From positions 1 to 64,000 of the forward strand of contig JAQWFQ010000002.1 in NCBI GenBank assembly GCA_029238665.1: DNA of 64,000 bases. The letters are read 5' to 3'. The position numbers and the translations under genes were made by a program. The first letter of the stretch is position 1; each line of letters starts with the position of its first letter. This document shows, piece after piece, positions 1 through 9,364 of the stretch. The DNA comes from Crocinitomicaceae bacterium (GTDB lineage: Bacteria > Bacteroidota > Bacteroidia > Flavobacteriales_D > Crocinitomicaceae). The notes beneath the pieces were generated by a model, which saw only the letters and a list, made by a program, of their open reading frames with translations, made no database searches and was not told where the DNA came from.

Positions 1-3000
1 TTAACCGTACAACGCTCTGGTAGGTTTGTAATTTTTACACGTGTATCCAACCTGTTTCGCTCATACTGAGAATATGCATAGTATGGATTTGGAACCACAT
101 TAATTAGATCCAAAGCACTTGTTAATTCATCTGCACTTCCCAGTTCAGTTGCTATATCACTTGTACTCCAAGAATACATTGGCTTACCTCCATTAGGCCC
201 GCCCGTATTGTTGGTTGGATTAGAGAAGTTTTTATACTCCTTGTTTACACGTAGTCGAATTGTGGCATCTGTTGACAACAACTCTTGTGATGCCGCTAAA
301 ACAGGGTTCGCTACCCAAGAAATACTACTGTAAACCTTCTTCTTTGCTGAAGTTTGATTTGCTGCAATGTTTTGGAAGTCATTATACAGTTCGTTGGTTG
401 CATTGTTTTCTGCTTGACTTGGAATATAAGCTGGATAGTTTTGAGCTTGTAAGAAGTTATTCTTTGCCTTATTCTGAAAACTAAACACATAAAAGGCATG
501 CATACCTCCTAAAATTGGTGTTCCGTTGTTATCCATCATGTCTTCTGTTGGATTCCAAAGCATATCTGCTCCGTTGTTAGAGACTAAGAACGAGTTCTCT
601 CCAAATGCCATATACAATCGAGCTCCTGACTCAACATCAATAGCATAACCTGGGAACCAACCCATACCAGTTCCTGTTCCATCTGAATTTCCGTTTTTAT
701 CCACACTTGGACTTGCACGTAATTCTCCTGGAGCTGCTCCTCCTACATTCAATGAGGATTCTCTTCCGAGTTCGATTACTGGACAACGTGTCCATTTACT
801 CTTATCTGATGTAAAGACAATGTCAACACTTGGCAACCAGCTTAATGAAGATAGCTTACGTGCCACTCCTACTCCAGCATAGTTGTCATATGCAATTGGC
901 ATGTAGCTTGACTCGTATCCTACTAATTTGTGTGGGGCAATACCTCCCTCTAAAATACTCGCCCAGTTTTTATCCGTATCTTGATTTAAGACATCTGGAT
1001 AGTTACATGGATCTGTATACGCAAGGTATTCAGGGTCAGTTGCATCGGTACAGTCATCATCATCTACCGTTGCTGTTCCATTGGTAGGGTCATAATCTCC
1101 TGAACGAATCCAGTTGAAGGCATTGAACCCATCGCCATCTGGAACTGCAGATAACCAACGTTTTGAACTATCGCCATACGTGATTGTTCCACTCAAGAAA
1201 TCTGTTGTGCGCTCTTTGGCATCTCCTGAAGCTCCTTCTGGTAAGTAGTAGTTGTTTTGATTTATCTGAACAGAAACTCCCCACTCAGGAATAATTTGTT
1301 CGTTGTTAATCGCTATTGATCGACTTGAAGATATAGATTCCAAAAGTGATCCGCCTTCTTTATCGTAACGGTTAATTACCCAGTCTGCTGTATCTGCTGA
1401 GTTTGTTGGGGTTGTGTTGTAATCTGTAAATAAACACTCAAAATAACCATCTACAACATTCAATGGATCCACAACTTTTACGTTGATTGGACCGTTTCCA
1501 TTTGAATAAACAGGCGTATCTACATATCCTTCCGATATAATTGATGCTGTTGTTGCTGCATTTAATTCTAATACTTGACCACCATTTCCATGACCGTCCA
1601 ATCGCTTGATCTGAGGCCCTGACCCGTAAGCTACGGATTGGATTGTTCCATCTGATTCTGGAGAGGGATTGTGTGGGATAACTTCAAGTATTTTTATTTC
1701 ACCAACAGGCGCTTTTCGACTAGCGATGTAGTTCTTTTTCTGACCATCTAATCCATTTGGATCCGTTGGGTCATACGTTTTGTAGTTGTTATATGCATAA
1801 GCAATGGCTACAAAATAATACCGTTTAAAATTAACCAACTGAGCGTCTCCTTGAGCAAATAAATCTTGTGTAACTTCAAAACTATGTCGAATTCCTTTAT
1901 TGGCACCATCTACACGTTCTGTAGGAATACTCCCGCCAAGGGCATCATCAAACTCAAAATTAATAACTCGATCAATATCATCTTCAATATCACATTGAGC
2001 AACTAAGCGTGCTTTTGAAACATCTTGCAGTTCTGAAGCAGGAACATCTTTTCCGGATAATTGATAAATTTGATAGCCTTGAAACCTATAATCTCTATCT
2101 GTAAATTCGCTAATAATAAATGGATCTCGCTCAATGTAATTTTCTAAATAGTTGTTTGAATTCACAGGGTTTGAGATTGTCAATATGACTGTATTCTCTA
2201 ATTCTTGAGCCTCCATTAAGGGGGCGTGTGGACCATCTAAAACCTTAAAGCAATTTTCAAATAATGATTGTGCTTTATCATCTGCGCGTTTTAATGCCTC
2301 AACCGAAGCAAAAGGATCACCGCCAGCAGCACGCGCCCAAACTACTCCAACAGTAATGTTGTTTACAGCACCTGGCTTTAATATAAAAGGTCCTGCAGAC
2401 TGAACAAAGCGTCGGTCATTTGGAGGATTACCTGCTGTTTGCTCTGTCCATTCCGGCTGTGGCACACCACCTGTCCCCCACCCTAAAGGGTCGGTATCTC
2501 CTGGAAACATAAAGTCGCACGGAACATTTGGGTCAGCGTCACTGTCCGAAACATGTCCAGACCCACCATAGTAAAAACGAGTTCCATCTTTCCAATACCC
2601 TTGTAAATAACTGTAATAATCTGCGGCAGATTCTGGGTCTGTTTGACTTGGATTAGCACCATTTGTATTGTTACTATAATACAAGAAACGCCTCATTCCG
2701 TAGCGTTCATTGTCAATGATTGTATCGCCAAATCCAATTCCATTTAAAGCTTCTCCTGAACCAATTCCATACGCATTATCTATACCATCGTCATCTTGAT
2801 AAGGGCCTTCAAAAAAATCAACGCCTACTGCTGGGGGGCTATTCCCATATCCTAGATATCCTGAGTTATCTCCATCAAAATTATCTCCGTTGTAGTAGTA
2901 GGCTAAACCACGGTTCACATCACACCCTACATAATCATCATAAGGATCGCCTAGTGCTCCATCGGTGAAACACCCAAAATAAGTTTCAAACAACGTTTGA

Positions 3001-3866
3001 GTTCCACGGTTAATTAATTCATAATTATAAAAGGTCATGTTGTTGATTTCATCATTCGAAGCAAATGAAAAAGCTTGTGCACGAATCTCCATCCCTATGG
3101 GATCTGCTCCTGTCTCTGTATGAATATTCCCCTTGTCATTCATCACCCACCAGTAATTCAAATCACCATAAAGTGAAACGCTTCGGTCTGCTGAACAATC
3201 TTTTGTTTTGGTAATGTCATACCATGGATAATCACCATTTTGCCAATCATAAACCCCATCTTCATCACGGTCAAAAAAGGGTGCTAGATAAAAATCTTGC
3301 CCCAGTGAAATGTCTCCATGGGCAGGCCAATTTTTAATCATGTTTGGAACCTCATACTCTGGAAATAAATCTGCTTGTGTTGATGTTCCACTTATTTCAT
3401 CAGCCAATCCAGCCTCAAACCAAGCATTAAATTCACGAACCGCATCTTGAGTAGTCACGTAATGCTTGTCATAAGCTACGCAGTTTTCAAATGTTGTTTC
3501 AGCTCCCCCTTGACTTAAAGGGCCTGTCCAATAGTCTTGGCCTGAGCGATAACGCAATGCTGCTAATTTCAATTGGTTATTTGCATCGACTCCACCAAGC
3601 CATAAAGCAGAGGTGAATAATGCCATTATACCTGAATTTTTAGGAACTTCGTATTGAGAATAGTTCTGCCCTGGTATTTGCCATAGATTTCCTCCTGTAT
3701 GAATAATTGCTTTTACATTATTCATTTCCATAAATGTAGACGAAGAAGGAGGGGCGCAATTGGCCGATTTCATGACAACACTAATTCCTGAATTTTCTCC
3801 AACATACATTTGTGCATTGGAGATATTGAACAATAAAACTCCAATAAATAATAGTAAAGCCTTCAT
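1..3866 (-). CDS. Very large secreted protein, probable T9SS cargo (3' end outside the window)
   Basis: An uninterrupted minus-strand reading frame runs from an ATG at 3866 to the window edge: 1288 complete codons, with no stop reached. Residues 1-19 form a signal peptide (MKALLLFIGVLLFNISNAQ). The following text resembles a Bacteroidota family of giant exported proteins, with phrases such as FTSALWLGGVD and YRSGQDYWTGPL and many aromatic, Asp and Asn residues. The last visible residues (NVVPNPYYAYSQYE, then RLDTRVKITNLPERCTV) resemble the start of a C-terminal beta-sandwich of the kind used for type IX secretion, so perhaps 60-100 residues are missing. It lies 36 bp behind the M28 peptidase gene and probably shares its transcript. 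No catalytic motif was recognised and its function is unknown. Export is a strong inference; the T9SS route is a moderate one. Confidence 0.85.
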   Translation of the reverse strand, partial: MKALLLFIGVLLFNISNAQMYVGENSGISVVMKSANCAPPSSSTFMEMNNVKAIIHTGGNLWQIPGQNYSQYEVPKNSGIMALFTSALWLGGVDANNQLKLAALRYRSGQDYWTGPLSQGGAETTFENCVAYDKHYVTTQDAVREFNAWFEAGLADEISGTSTQADLFPEYEVPNMIKNWPAHGDISLGQDFYLAPFFDRDEDGVYDWQNGDYPWYDITKTKDCSADRSVSLYGDLNYWWVMNDKGNIHTETGADPIGMEIRAQAFSFASNDEINNMTFYNYELINRGTQTLFETYFGCFTDGALGDPYDDYVGCDVNRGLAYYYNGDNFDGDNSGYLGYGNSPPAVGVDFFEGPYQDDDGIDNAYGIGSGEALNGIGFGDTIIDNERYGMRRFLYYSNNTNGANPSQTDPESAADYYSYLQGYWKDGTRFYYGGSGHVSDSDADPNVPCDFMFPGDTDPLGWGTGGVPQPEWTEQTAGNPPNDRRFVQSAGPFILKPGAVNNITVGVVWARAAGGDPFASVEALKRADDKAQSLFENCFKVLDGPHAPLMEAQELENTVILTISNPVNSNNYLENYIERDPFIISEFTDRDYRFQGYQIYQLSGKDVPASELQDVSKARLVAQCDIEDDIDRVINFEFDDALGGSIPTERVDGANKGIRHSFEVTQDLFAQGDAQLVNFKRYYFVAIAYAYNNYKTYDPTDPNGLDGQKKNYIASRKAPVGEIKILEVIPHNPSPESDGTIQSVAYGSGPQIKRLDGHGNGGQVLELNAATTASIISEGYVDTPVYSNGNGPINVKVVDPLNVVDGYFECLFTDYNTTPTNSADTADWVINRYDKEGGSLLESISSSRSIAINNEQIIPEWGVSVQINQNNYYLPEGASGDAKERTTDFLSGTITYGDSSKRWLSAVPDGDGFNAFNWIRSGDYDPTNGTATVDDDDCTDATDPEYLAYTDPCNYPDVLNQDTDKNWASILEGGIAPHKLVGYESSYMPIAYDNYAGVGVARKLSSLSWLPSVDIVFTSDKSKWTRCPVIELGRESSLNVGGAAPGELRASPSVDKNGNSDGTGTGMGWFPGYAIDVESGARLYMAFGENSFLVSNNGADMLWNPTEDMMDNNGTPILGGMHAFYVFSFQNKAKNNFLQAQNYPAYIPSQAENNATNELYNDFQNIAANQTSAKKKVYSSISWVANPVLAASQELLSTDATIRLRVNKEYKNFSNPTNNTGGPNGGKPMYSWSTSDIATELGSADELTSALDLINVVPNPYYAYSQYERNRLDTRVKITNLPERCTV

Positions 3867-3902
3867 AATTTAGTGTTTAAGTCTCTAATTTAATCAAAAG
3901 AC

Positions 3903-5177
3903 TTACTTATATCCAAGCGCATGAACAAATTCAACCAACAAGCTTGTAATGTCTTGAAATTCTAAAAAACTCAAGGCTTCGTATTCATCAAAAACATCAT
4001 GGTAATGTTTATTGGGACCTCTTGTATAGATAAAAAACGCTGGAACACCTTTTTCAGTAAACCAATGGTGGTCAGAATTAGCCGCCGGACCTCTTTTTTT
4101 CACTTCTTTCAACAGTGACTTAGAAGCATTGATTTCTTGAAGCATTGAAAATTCCTTTTCAAAAAGCGAACCATTGACAACAGTGATTCCATCTTCGCCA
4201 CTTCCCATAATATCCAAATTGATTACAAATTGGATTTTCTTCAATTTAAGTATGGGATTTTCAACAAAGTACTTTGACCCTACCAACCCAGCCTCCTCAC
4301 CTGCAAAAGCAACAAACATAACATTCAATTCAGAAGGGTTTTCTTTGAAGTATTTTGCCATTGTAAAAAGCATCGCAGTTCCAGAGGCATTATCATTCGC
4401 ACCAGGGAAGTAGGTGTCTTTACCCATTCTTCCAAGGTGATCATAGTGCGCCGTAAAAAGAACTGTTTTAGCACATTTGTTTTTTGCCGGAATGTAGGCG
4501 ATTACATTTTTTGTTTCGTAGTCTTTCAAAAATTCCGAATCGATATTTAGCGCTAAGACACCCGCCTTATTAAGTGCATAATCTTGAATCTGTAAATAAG
4601 GGAGAAATCGTTCCGATCTTCCGACAGACCACGTAAATTTTTCATTAACAACTTCGACAACAGGAAAATATACCGCAAGTTCTGTTACTATTTCCCGAAG
4701 TAGTTTTGCAGTGTCACTAGGTACAATTGTCATGTCGAAAAGGAAAGCTACATCTTCCTCGAACTCAGATTGAATTACTTGTGTAATAACCGACTCTAGA
4801 GTATCCAAATTTAAGGCTTGTTGGGCACTGATTTCATACAGTTGTAAGTTTCCCTTACGGCCAACCGAACTCGGATTAATAGAAAAGTCTAACCCTGGGT
4901 TCAATTTCTTTCCTTCATGAATGATCTCCATTTCGTTCGGAAAGGTATTTACATCCAAATTAAAATGTTGAAAATAAGACCCTTTATATGCTTCTACACC
5001 TAGTTTTTGAAATTCTGTTTTTAAGAACTCCGCAGCGAGTGAATCTCCTTTATTTACGTAGCCCCTTCCGTGAAAACTTGAAGCGCATAAAGCCTTTGTT
5101 ATCCTCCTTGCTTCTTCTAGTTGAGCAACTGCCTGGAGGCTTAGTAAAAGGCTGGTTATCGCTAAAAAATTACGCAT
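3903..5177 (-). CDS. M28 family zinc aminopeptidase, secreted
   Basis: This is a 424-residue exported metallopeptidase with a signal peptide at residues 1-19 (MRNFLAITSLLLSLQAVAQ). The M28 co-catalytic dizinc site is complete: H244 and D246 in AHYDH, D262 in GANDNASG, E294/E295 in FAGEEAGL, D322 in INLDIMG, and H391/H393 near the C-terminus in NKHYHD. Family members remove N-terminal amino acids from peptides in the periplasm or outside the cell; the exact substrate cannot be read from sequence. Its ATG overlaps the end of the upstream acidic-protein gene by 8 bp, which suggests translational coupling. The giant secreted-protein gene follows after 36 bp. Family assignment is very secure. Confidence 0.93.
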   Translation of the reverse strand: MRNFLAITSLLLSLQAVAQLEEARRITKALCASSFHGRGYVNKGDSLAAEFLKTEFQKLGVEAYKGSYFQHFNLDVNTFPNEMEIIHEGKKLNPGLDFSINPSSVGRKGNLQLYEISAQQALNLDTLESVITQVIQSEFEEDVAFLFDMTIVPSDTAKLLREIVTELAVYFPVVEVVNEKFTWSVGRSERFLPYLQIQDYALNKAGVLALNIDSEFLKDYETKNVIAYIPAKNKCAKTVLFTAHYDHLGRMGKDTYFPGANDNASGTAMLFTMAKYFKENPSELNVMFVAFAGEEAGLVGSKYFVENPILKLKKIQFVINLDIMGSGEDGITVVNGSLFEKEFSMLQEINASKSLLKEVKKRGPAANSDHHWFTEKGVPAFFIYTRGPNKHYHDVFDEYEALSFLEFQDITSLLVEFVHALGYK

Positions 5178-5904
5178 AGCGTCTATTCAAAACAGTCATG
5201 AATTCAACCACACTTTCTTCTTCTGTATCCCATTCATGTTCAGAAGCTAACGCAGAAACAATGTCTTTGGCTTCGTTCATTGTCGATTTTGCATCAAGGC
5301 TTTTTATGGCATCTGAAAATGATTCGCTTGAACCGTCAAACAATTCATTGATATATCTTAATTTTTGATTTAACCCAAAAGCGCCCACCAGCGTCTCAAT
5401 TTTTGCACCATTGAAACTGGCATTGACTGAGTTGTCTACAGATTTCATGAGGTCTAAGAACGAACTTCCAGCGGTAGAGTTTTCATCATCATTTTCAGAT
5501 TTGACAACCATAGGTTCTTCTTGAACAGGCTCAATAATTTGCTCCGGATCTTCTTGAACGGCAACTTCTTCTTCGTGTATTTCGTTTGTTTCAATAGCAG
5601 GTGATTCTTCAACAACAGGTGCTTCATCACCACTAAACATCGAAAATTCAATTGTTGGCACTTCAACCACGGGGTCTTTTGTCTGTTCCTTAGTCGGTGC
5701 TACAGTATTTGCAACTGAATCATTACCAGGGTTCACCTTGTTTTCAAAGGCTTTATACTTTAAAATAACACTACGTTCATGAAGTGCGCGCGTTAAACTT
5801 TCGAGCGTTACGAGCTCTTCCACATTTAACTCTCCATCTTCAAGTTTCACCACCAATGATTCAACCTCCTGTATTTGACTCTTGTATTTTTGTATATCTC
5901 CCAT
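5170..5904 (-). CDS. Acidic conserved Bacteroidota protein of unknown function
   Basis: This 244-residue protein has no signal peptide or membrane segment, so it is probably cytoplasmic. Three parts are visible: an N-terminal helical segment of about 50 residues rich in Glu and Leu; a low-complexity acidic linker (about 60-145) dominated by Glu, Val, Pro and Asp; and a C-terminal globular segment (about 150-244) beginning FLDLMKSVD and containing GLNQKLRYINELFDG and HEWD. From memory, that C-terminal block recurs in many Bacteroidota proteins of unknown role, where it reads like GxNDKFxFIxELFxG. The stop overlaps the M28 peptidase start by 8 bp. I do not recognise a function. Confidence 0.8.
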   Translation of the reverse strand: MGDIQKYKSQIQEVESLVVKLEDGELNVEELVTLESLTRALHERSVILKYKAFENKVNPGNDSVANTVAPTKEQTKDPVVEVPTIEFSMFSGDEAPVVEESPAIETNEIHEEEVAVQEDPEQIIEPVQEEPMVVKSENDDENSTAGSSFLDLMKSVDNSVNASFNGAKIETLVGAFGLNQKLRYINELFDGSSESFSDAIKSLDAKSTMNEAKDIVSALASEHEWDTEEESVVEFMTVLNRRYA

Positions 5905-5983
5905 TACTTAGACTTTTCAACATTTTAACGAAGTTGCTAACGAAGTGACTGTTCTTTGCCACTTAATAACGACTTTTAGTATT

Positions 5984-5991
5984 CAAAGTTA
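5984..5991 (-). promoter_or_regulatory. Candidate Bacteroidota -7 element for the acidic-protein/M28 unit
   Basis: The minus strand reads TAACTTTG, a full match to TAnnTTTG, about 80 bases before the ATG at 5904. No TTG is visible at the expected -33 spacing, so this rests on one box only. Confidence 0.35.
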
Positions 5992-6070
5992 CCGAAAGAA
6001 GTATTGATTAATCTTCCGTTTAATTGTTTTTCTCTAAGGTCATTTGTTAATAACCTCAAAAGCCAAAAAT

Positions 6071-6646
6071 ATGTCACTAGAACACGTTCCGGGGGAAGTA
6101 AAAAATCAGGGGTGGATCGAAGTTATTTGCGGGTCAATGTTTTCTGGTAAAACAGAAGAATTGATTCGTCGTTTAAGGCGTGCGGAGTTTGCAAAACAAA
6201 ATATCTTATTAATTAAACCAAAAGTAGATAGCCGCTACCACAAAGAAAATGTAGTTAGTCACCAAGGCAACTCATTTGATGCTGTCTGTGTTAACAATGC
6301 TTTAGAAATACCTAAAATTTGGACCAATGAAAAAATTGTAGCAATTGATGAAGCGCAATTTTTTGACGATACACTTGTTGCTGTTTGTACTGAGTTGGCA
6401 TCAAAAGGAGTGCGTATTATCTTAGCAGGATTGGACATGGACTTTAAAGGAATTCCTTTCGGCCCAATGCCGCAGCTCCTCTGTATTGCTGAATATGTTT
6501 CCAAGGTTCATGCCATTTGTGTATCTTGTGGTAACCTTGCACAGTTCTCACACAGAACAGTTAACGTAAATGAACAAGTACTTTTAGGTGCTGTGGAAGA
6601 ATATAAGCCTCTTTGTCGGGCTTGTTACACTAAAATTGAAACGTGA
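6071..6646 (+). CDS. tdk: Thymidine kinase (type II)
   Basis: The enzyme phosphorylates thymidine to dTMP in the pyrimidine salvage pathway. The N-terminal region carries the P-loop CGSMFSGKTEEL; further motifs are the Walker-B-like VAIDEAQFF, the lasso-region segment FKGIPFGP, and two Cys pairs (CVSCG and CRACY) expected for the structural zinc of type II enzymes. I start at ATG 6071 (MSLEHVPGEV, 191 residues). A nine-codon longer frame exists only with a TTG at 6044 and adds nothing conserved. The stop codon overlaps the GTG start of murF-alr by 4 bp (GTGA), so the two are coupled. Confidence 0.95.
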   Translation: MSLEHVPGEVKNQGWIEVICGSMFSGKTEELIRRLRRAEFAKQNILLIKPKVDSRYHKENVVSHQGNSFDAVCVNNALEIPKIWTNEKIVAIDEAQFFDDTLVAVCTELASKGVRIILAGLDMDFKGIPFGPMPQLLCIAEYVSKVHAICVSCGNLAQFSHRTVNVNEQVLLGAVEEYKPLCRACYTKIET

Positions 6647-8901
6647 ATTTAGACTATTCATACAGTAAACTATCTCTACTATTGAGCGGTCAGAATTCTT
6701 CTGACTCAAGCCCTATTCGTTCTGTATCATTTGACACACGTAAAATAACAAACGGGGATCACACCTTATTTTTTGCCCTAGCGGGAGTATTTCGTGATGG
6801 CCATCAATTCATTGAGCTAGCTTATAAAAAAGGAGTGCGTCACTTTGTCGTTTCAACTGCCGGCTCTACAAAATCATTTCCTGGAGCACAAGAGATTGTT
6901 GTAAACGATACGCTGTTGGGTTTATTAGATTTAGCTAAACACCATAGAAATCGGTTTAACTTCCCAATTATTGCCATCACAGGCAGCAATGGAAAAACAA
7001 CCGTAAAAGAATGGTTGGCCCAATTTTTAGGCAGTCAATTTCAAGTAAGTCGTAGCCCAAAAAGCTACAACAGTCAGCTGGGTGTTGCCTTATCTATTCT
7101 TGAATTTAATTCAAAAACAGAGATTGGAATTGTTGAGGTCGGGGTTTCAACAATGGAAAACATGATTCGAATACGTGAAATACTTAAACCGACCCATGGC
7201 ATACTTACCTCTTTTGGAAGTGCCCACAGAGCGTTGTTTGATTCTGAGCATGAACACCTATCCACAAAGATGGCGTTATTTAATACCGTTTCAGAATTGT
7301 TTTACCCAGATCACCTAAACTTAGATAAAGGCATTGCAGTTTCAACCGATTCGAACCCTGAAATTATTCCACATTTCAAATTGACGGGAGACTTCAACCT
7401 AATGAATGTGCAAATTGCCATTTCAGTTGCTGCTTTTTTTGGGCTTGATAAAGCGAAGTTACAGCAGGTTATTCCTTGTATTAGCCCTTTGGCTTTAAGG
7501 CTCGAAACCTTTGCTGGGAACAACAACAATATTATTCTAAACGATACATACAGCTTAGATTTTGAATCATTACGAAACTCACTAGGGTATCAACTTGCAA
7601 CCGCGAAAGGAAAGAAACGATACGCAATTATTGGTGTGTCTGATGCCTCACAACAACACACGTACGAGGCCTTATTAAATGAATTTAAACTAGATGGATA
7701 TTATTTTCATACGCAAGAAGTAAGCTCTAATTATCAATTTCACGATTCCAGTATTCTAATCAAAGGCGATCGTGAGTTAAAGATGGGAACTCTCGCAAAT
7801 ACATTTAAAGAAAAAAATCATCAAACTTATCTAGAGATTGACCTTAAGGCAATTCGGCATAATGTCAATTATACAAAATCACTTCTAAGCACAGGGACTA
7901 AACTCCTTTGTATGGTCAAGGCTTCTTCGTATGGGTCAGATGCCAAGACAATGGGACGGTTTCTAGAAGAACTTGGTGGAGATTATCTTGGTGTAGCCTA
8001 TGTTAGTGAAGGGGTTGAACTCCGAAAGAATGGTGTTTTAACTCCAATTCTAGTTATGAATGCAGAAGAGAGCACATTTGGAGATTGTGTCAAGTACTCG
8101 CTTGAACCGGCTATTTTTTCACTCAAACAGTTTGAATCACTTATTAAAGAATTAATCCTTCAGGAGTGCGCTAATTTCCCAATTCATATTAAAGTTGAAA
8201 CAGGAATGAACCGTTTAGGGTTTGTAGCCTCCGAAATTAAAACCTTGATTGAATCAATTAAAGTTCAACCTGAGGTAAGTGTAAAATCAATCTACTCGCA
8301 TTTAGTTGAGTCAGATGTTCTGCACTCTGAATTTACTCAGAAACAAATCAATTTATTTGAAGCCATTTCAACAGAAATAACCGACAATTTCCCTTATCAA
8401 ATTGATCGGCATATTTTAAATTCTGAAGGCATTAAAAACTATACAGAATCACAATTTGAGATGGTGCGTTTAGGCATAGGGATTTACGGTGGAAATGGCA
8501 CAAAACAACTACGACCGGCTATCTCTTGGTTAAGTACAGTTTCTCAATTAAAAGAGATACAGCCTCATAGCTCTATCGGGTATAATCGAAGTTTTATTTC
8601 AGAAAAAAAGAGAACCATTGCCATTATTCCCGTTGGATATGCCGATGGTTTTAAACGCCTATTAGGCAATGGAAATGGCGGTGTGTTTATTCAAAATAAT
8701 TATTGTCATACGCTAGGAAACGTATGTATGGATATGATTATGGTGGATGTTACAGGTCTAAAAATAGAAGAAGGTGAACCTGTTGAAATTATCGGTAAAA
8801 ATCAGACAATTCTTGATTTTGCACAAAAATCCAAAACAATTCCGTACGAAATAATGACAAGTTTTTCACAGCGTTTGCACCGAATGTATGTTGATCAATA
8901 A
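6643..8901 (+). CDS. Bifunctional MurF ligase / alanine racemase
   Basis: One 752-residue polypeptide joins two peptidoglycan enzymes, an arrangement common in Bacteroidota. Residues 1 to about 385 are the Mur-ligase part, which adds D-Ala-D-Ala to UDP-MurNAc-tripeptide; the ATP loop GSNGKT is at 114-119. From about residue 395 (YLEIDLKAIRHNV) comes alanine racemase, with the PLP lysine at K426 in MVKASSYGSD and the second catalytic base Y647 in IGYNRSF, plus the C-terminal GNVCMDMIMVDVT segment. The start codon is GTG, overlapping the tdk stop. The MurF half looks shorter than a free-standing MurF of about 450 residues, chiefly after TSFGSAH. Its 3' end converges on the lipoprotein gene with 5 bp between the stops. 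Confidence 0.94.
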   Translation: MNLDYSYSKLSLLLSGQNSSDSSPIRSVSFDTRKITNGDHTLFFALAGVFRDGHQFIELAYKKGVRHFVVSTAGSTKSFPGAQEIVVNDTLLGLLDLAKHHRNRFNFPIIAITGSNGKTTVKEWLAQFLGSQFQVSRSPKSYNSQLGVALSILEFNSKTEIGIVEVGVSTMENMIRIREILKPTHGILTSFGSAHRALFDSEHEHLSTKMALFNTVSELFYPDHLNLDKGIAVSTDSNPEIIPHFKLTGDFNLMNVQIAISVAAFFGLDKAKLQQVIPCISPLALRLETFAGNNNNIILNDTYSLDFESLRNSLGYQLATAKGKKRYAIIGVSDASQQHTYEALLNEFKLDGYYFHTQEVSSNYQFHDSSILIKGDRELKMGTLANTFKEKNHQTYLEIDLKAIRHNVNYTKSLLSTGTKLLCMVKASSYGSDAKTMGRFLEELGGDYLGVAYVSEGVELRKNGVLTPILVMNAEESTFGDCVKYSLEPAIFSLKQFESLIKELILQECANFPIHIKVETGMNRLGFVASEIKTLIESIKVQPEVSVKSIYSHLVESDVLHSEFTQKQINLFEAISTEITDNFPYQIDRHILNSEGIKNYTESQFEMVRLGIGIYGGNGTKQLRPAISWLSTVSQLKEIQPHSSIGYNRSFISEKKRTIAIIPVGYADGFKRLLGNGNGGVFIQNNYCHTLGNVCMDMIMVDVTGLKIEEGEPVEIIGKNQTILDFAQKSKTIPYEIMTSFSQRLHRMYVDQ

Positions 8902-8906
8902 AACAA

Positions 8907-9362
8907 CTACCAGTATTTTAAATCTGAACTACGTATCGTTCGTTTTTCATTGACGTTCAATTCTTTTCCAAACATCCAAACCTTTGCCTTAACGGTTCCT
9001 TTAATGCAAACTTCAAGCTCTTCTTTATTGACAAATTTCAACGTGCGAAACAATGCTCCGTCAGCAAGGGTAGCCACAAAAGTTCCTTCTACATACTCTT
9101 CGCTTTTACGATTCACCCGAACCTCCTTTTCAAGGTAAACAACCCCCATATATTCACCTTCTATTATTAATTTTAACTCCGAAGGTTTTACTTTAATCGC
9201 AAATCCATTTGGGTTTAAAATGGTTGCTCCTGCAGTAAAAGAAACTTGTTTTTTATTTAAACCCCCAAACGCAATTCGTTCACCTCCTTTGTATTCAAGC
9301 TGGTGAAATGAGCACGAAGAAAATACAAGTAAAACGACAAGAAGTCCGAAGGTTTTTTTCAT
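8907..9362 (-). CDS. LEA14-like (WHy domain) lipoprotein
   Basis: This is a 151-residue lipoprotein precursor whose signal ends in a lipobox with Cys16 (VLLVFSSCSF). The mature part resembles LEA14/WHy beta-sandwich proteins: SFTAGATILNPNGFAIKVKP followed by alternating strands. Related bacterial proteins are attached to membranes, and some are linked to desiccation or stress tolerance, but the role here is not known. It lies 2 bp behind the M20 dipeptidase gene on the same strand, so the two are probably co-transcribed. Confidence 0.75.
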   Translation of the reverse strand: MKKTFGLLVVLLVFSSCSFHQLEYKGGERIAFGGLNKKQVSFTAGATILNPNGFAIKVKPSELKLIIEGEYMGVVYLEKEVRVNRKSEEYVEGTFVATLADGALFRTLKFVNKEELEVCIKGTVKAKVWMFGKELNVNEKRTIRSSDLKYW

Positions 9363-9364
9363 AA

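Noticed and set aside
1-3866. Several plus-strand open frames of 60-85 codons inside the giant secreted-protein gene
   Set aside because: They lie antisense to a clean 1288-codon frame with a signal peptide, have no recognisable motif, and carry shadow composition.
6044-6070. Upstream TTG start for thymidine kinase
   Set aside because: The nine extra codons show no conserved text, and the ATG at 6071 gives the usual length.
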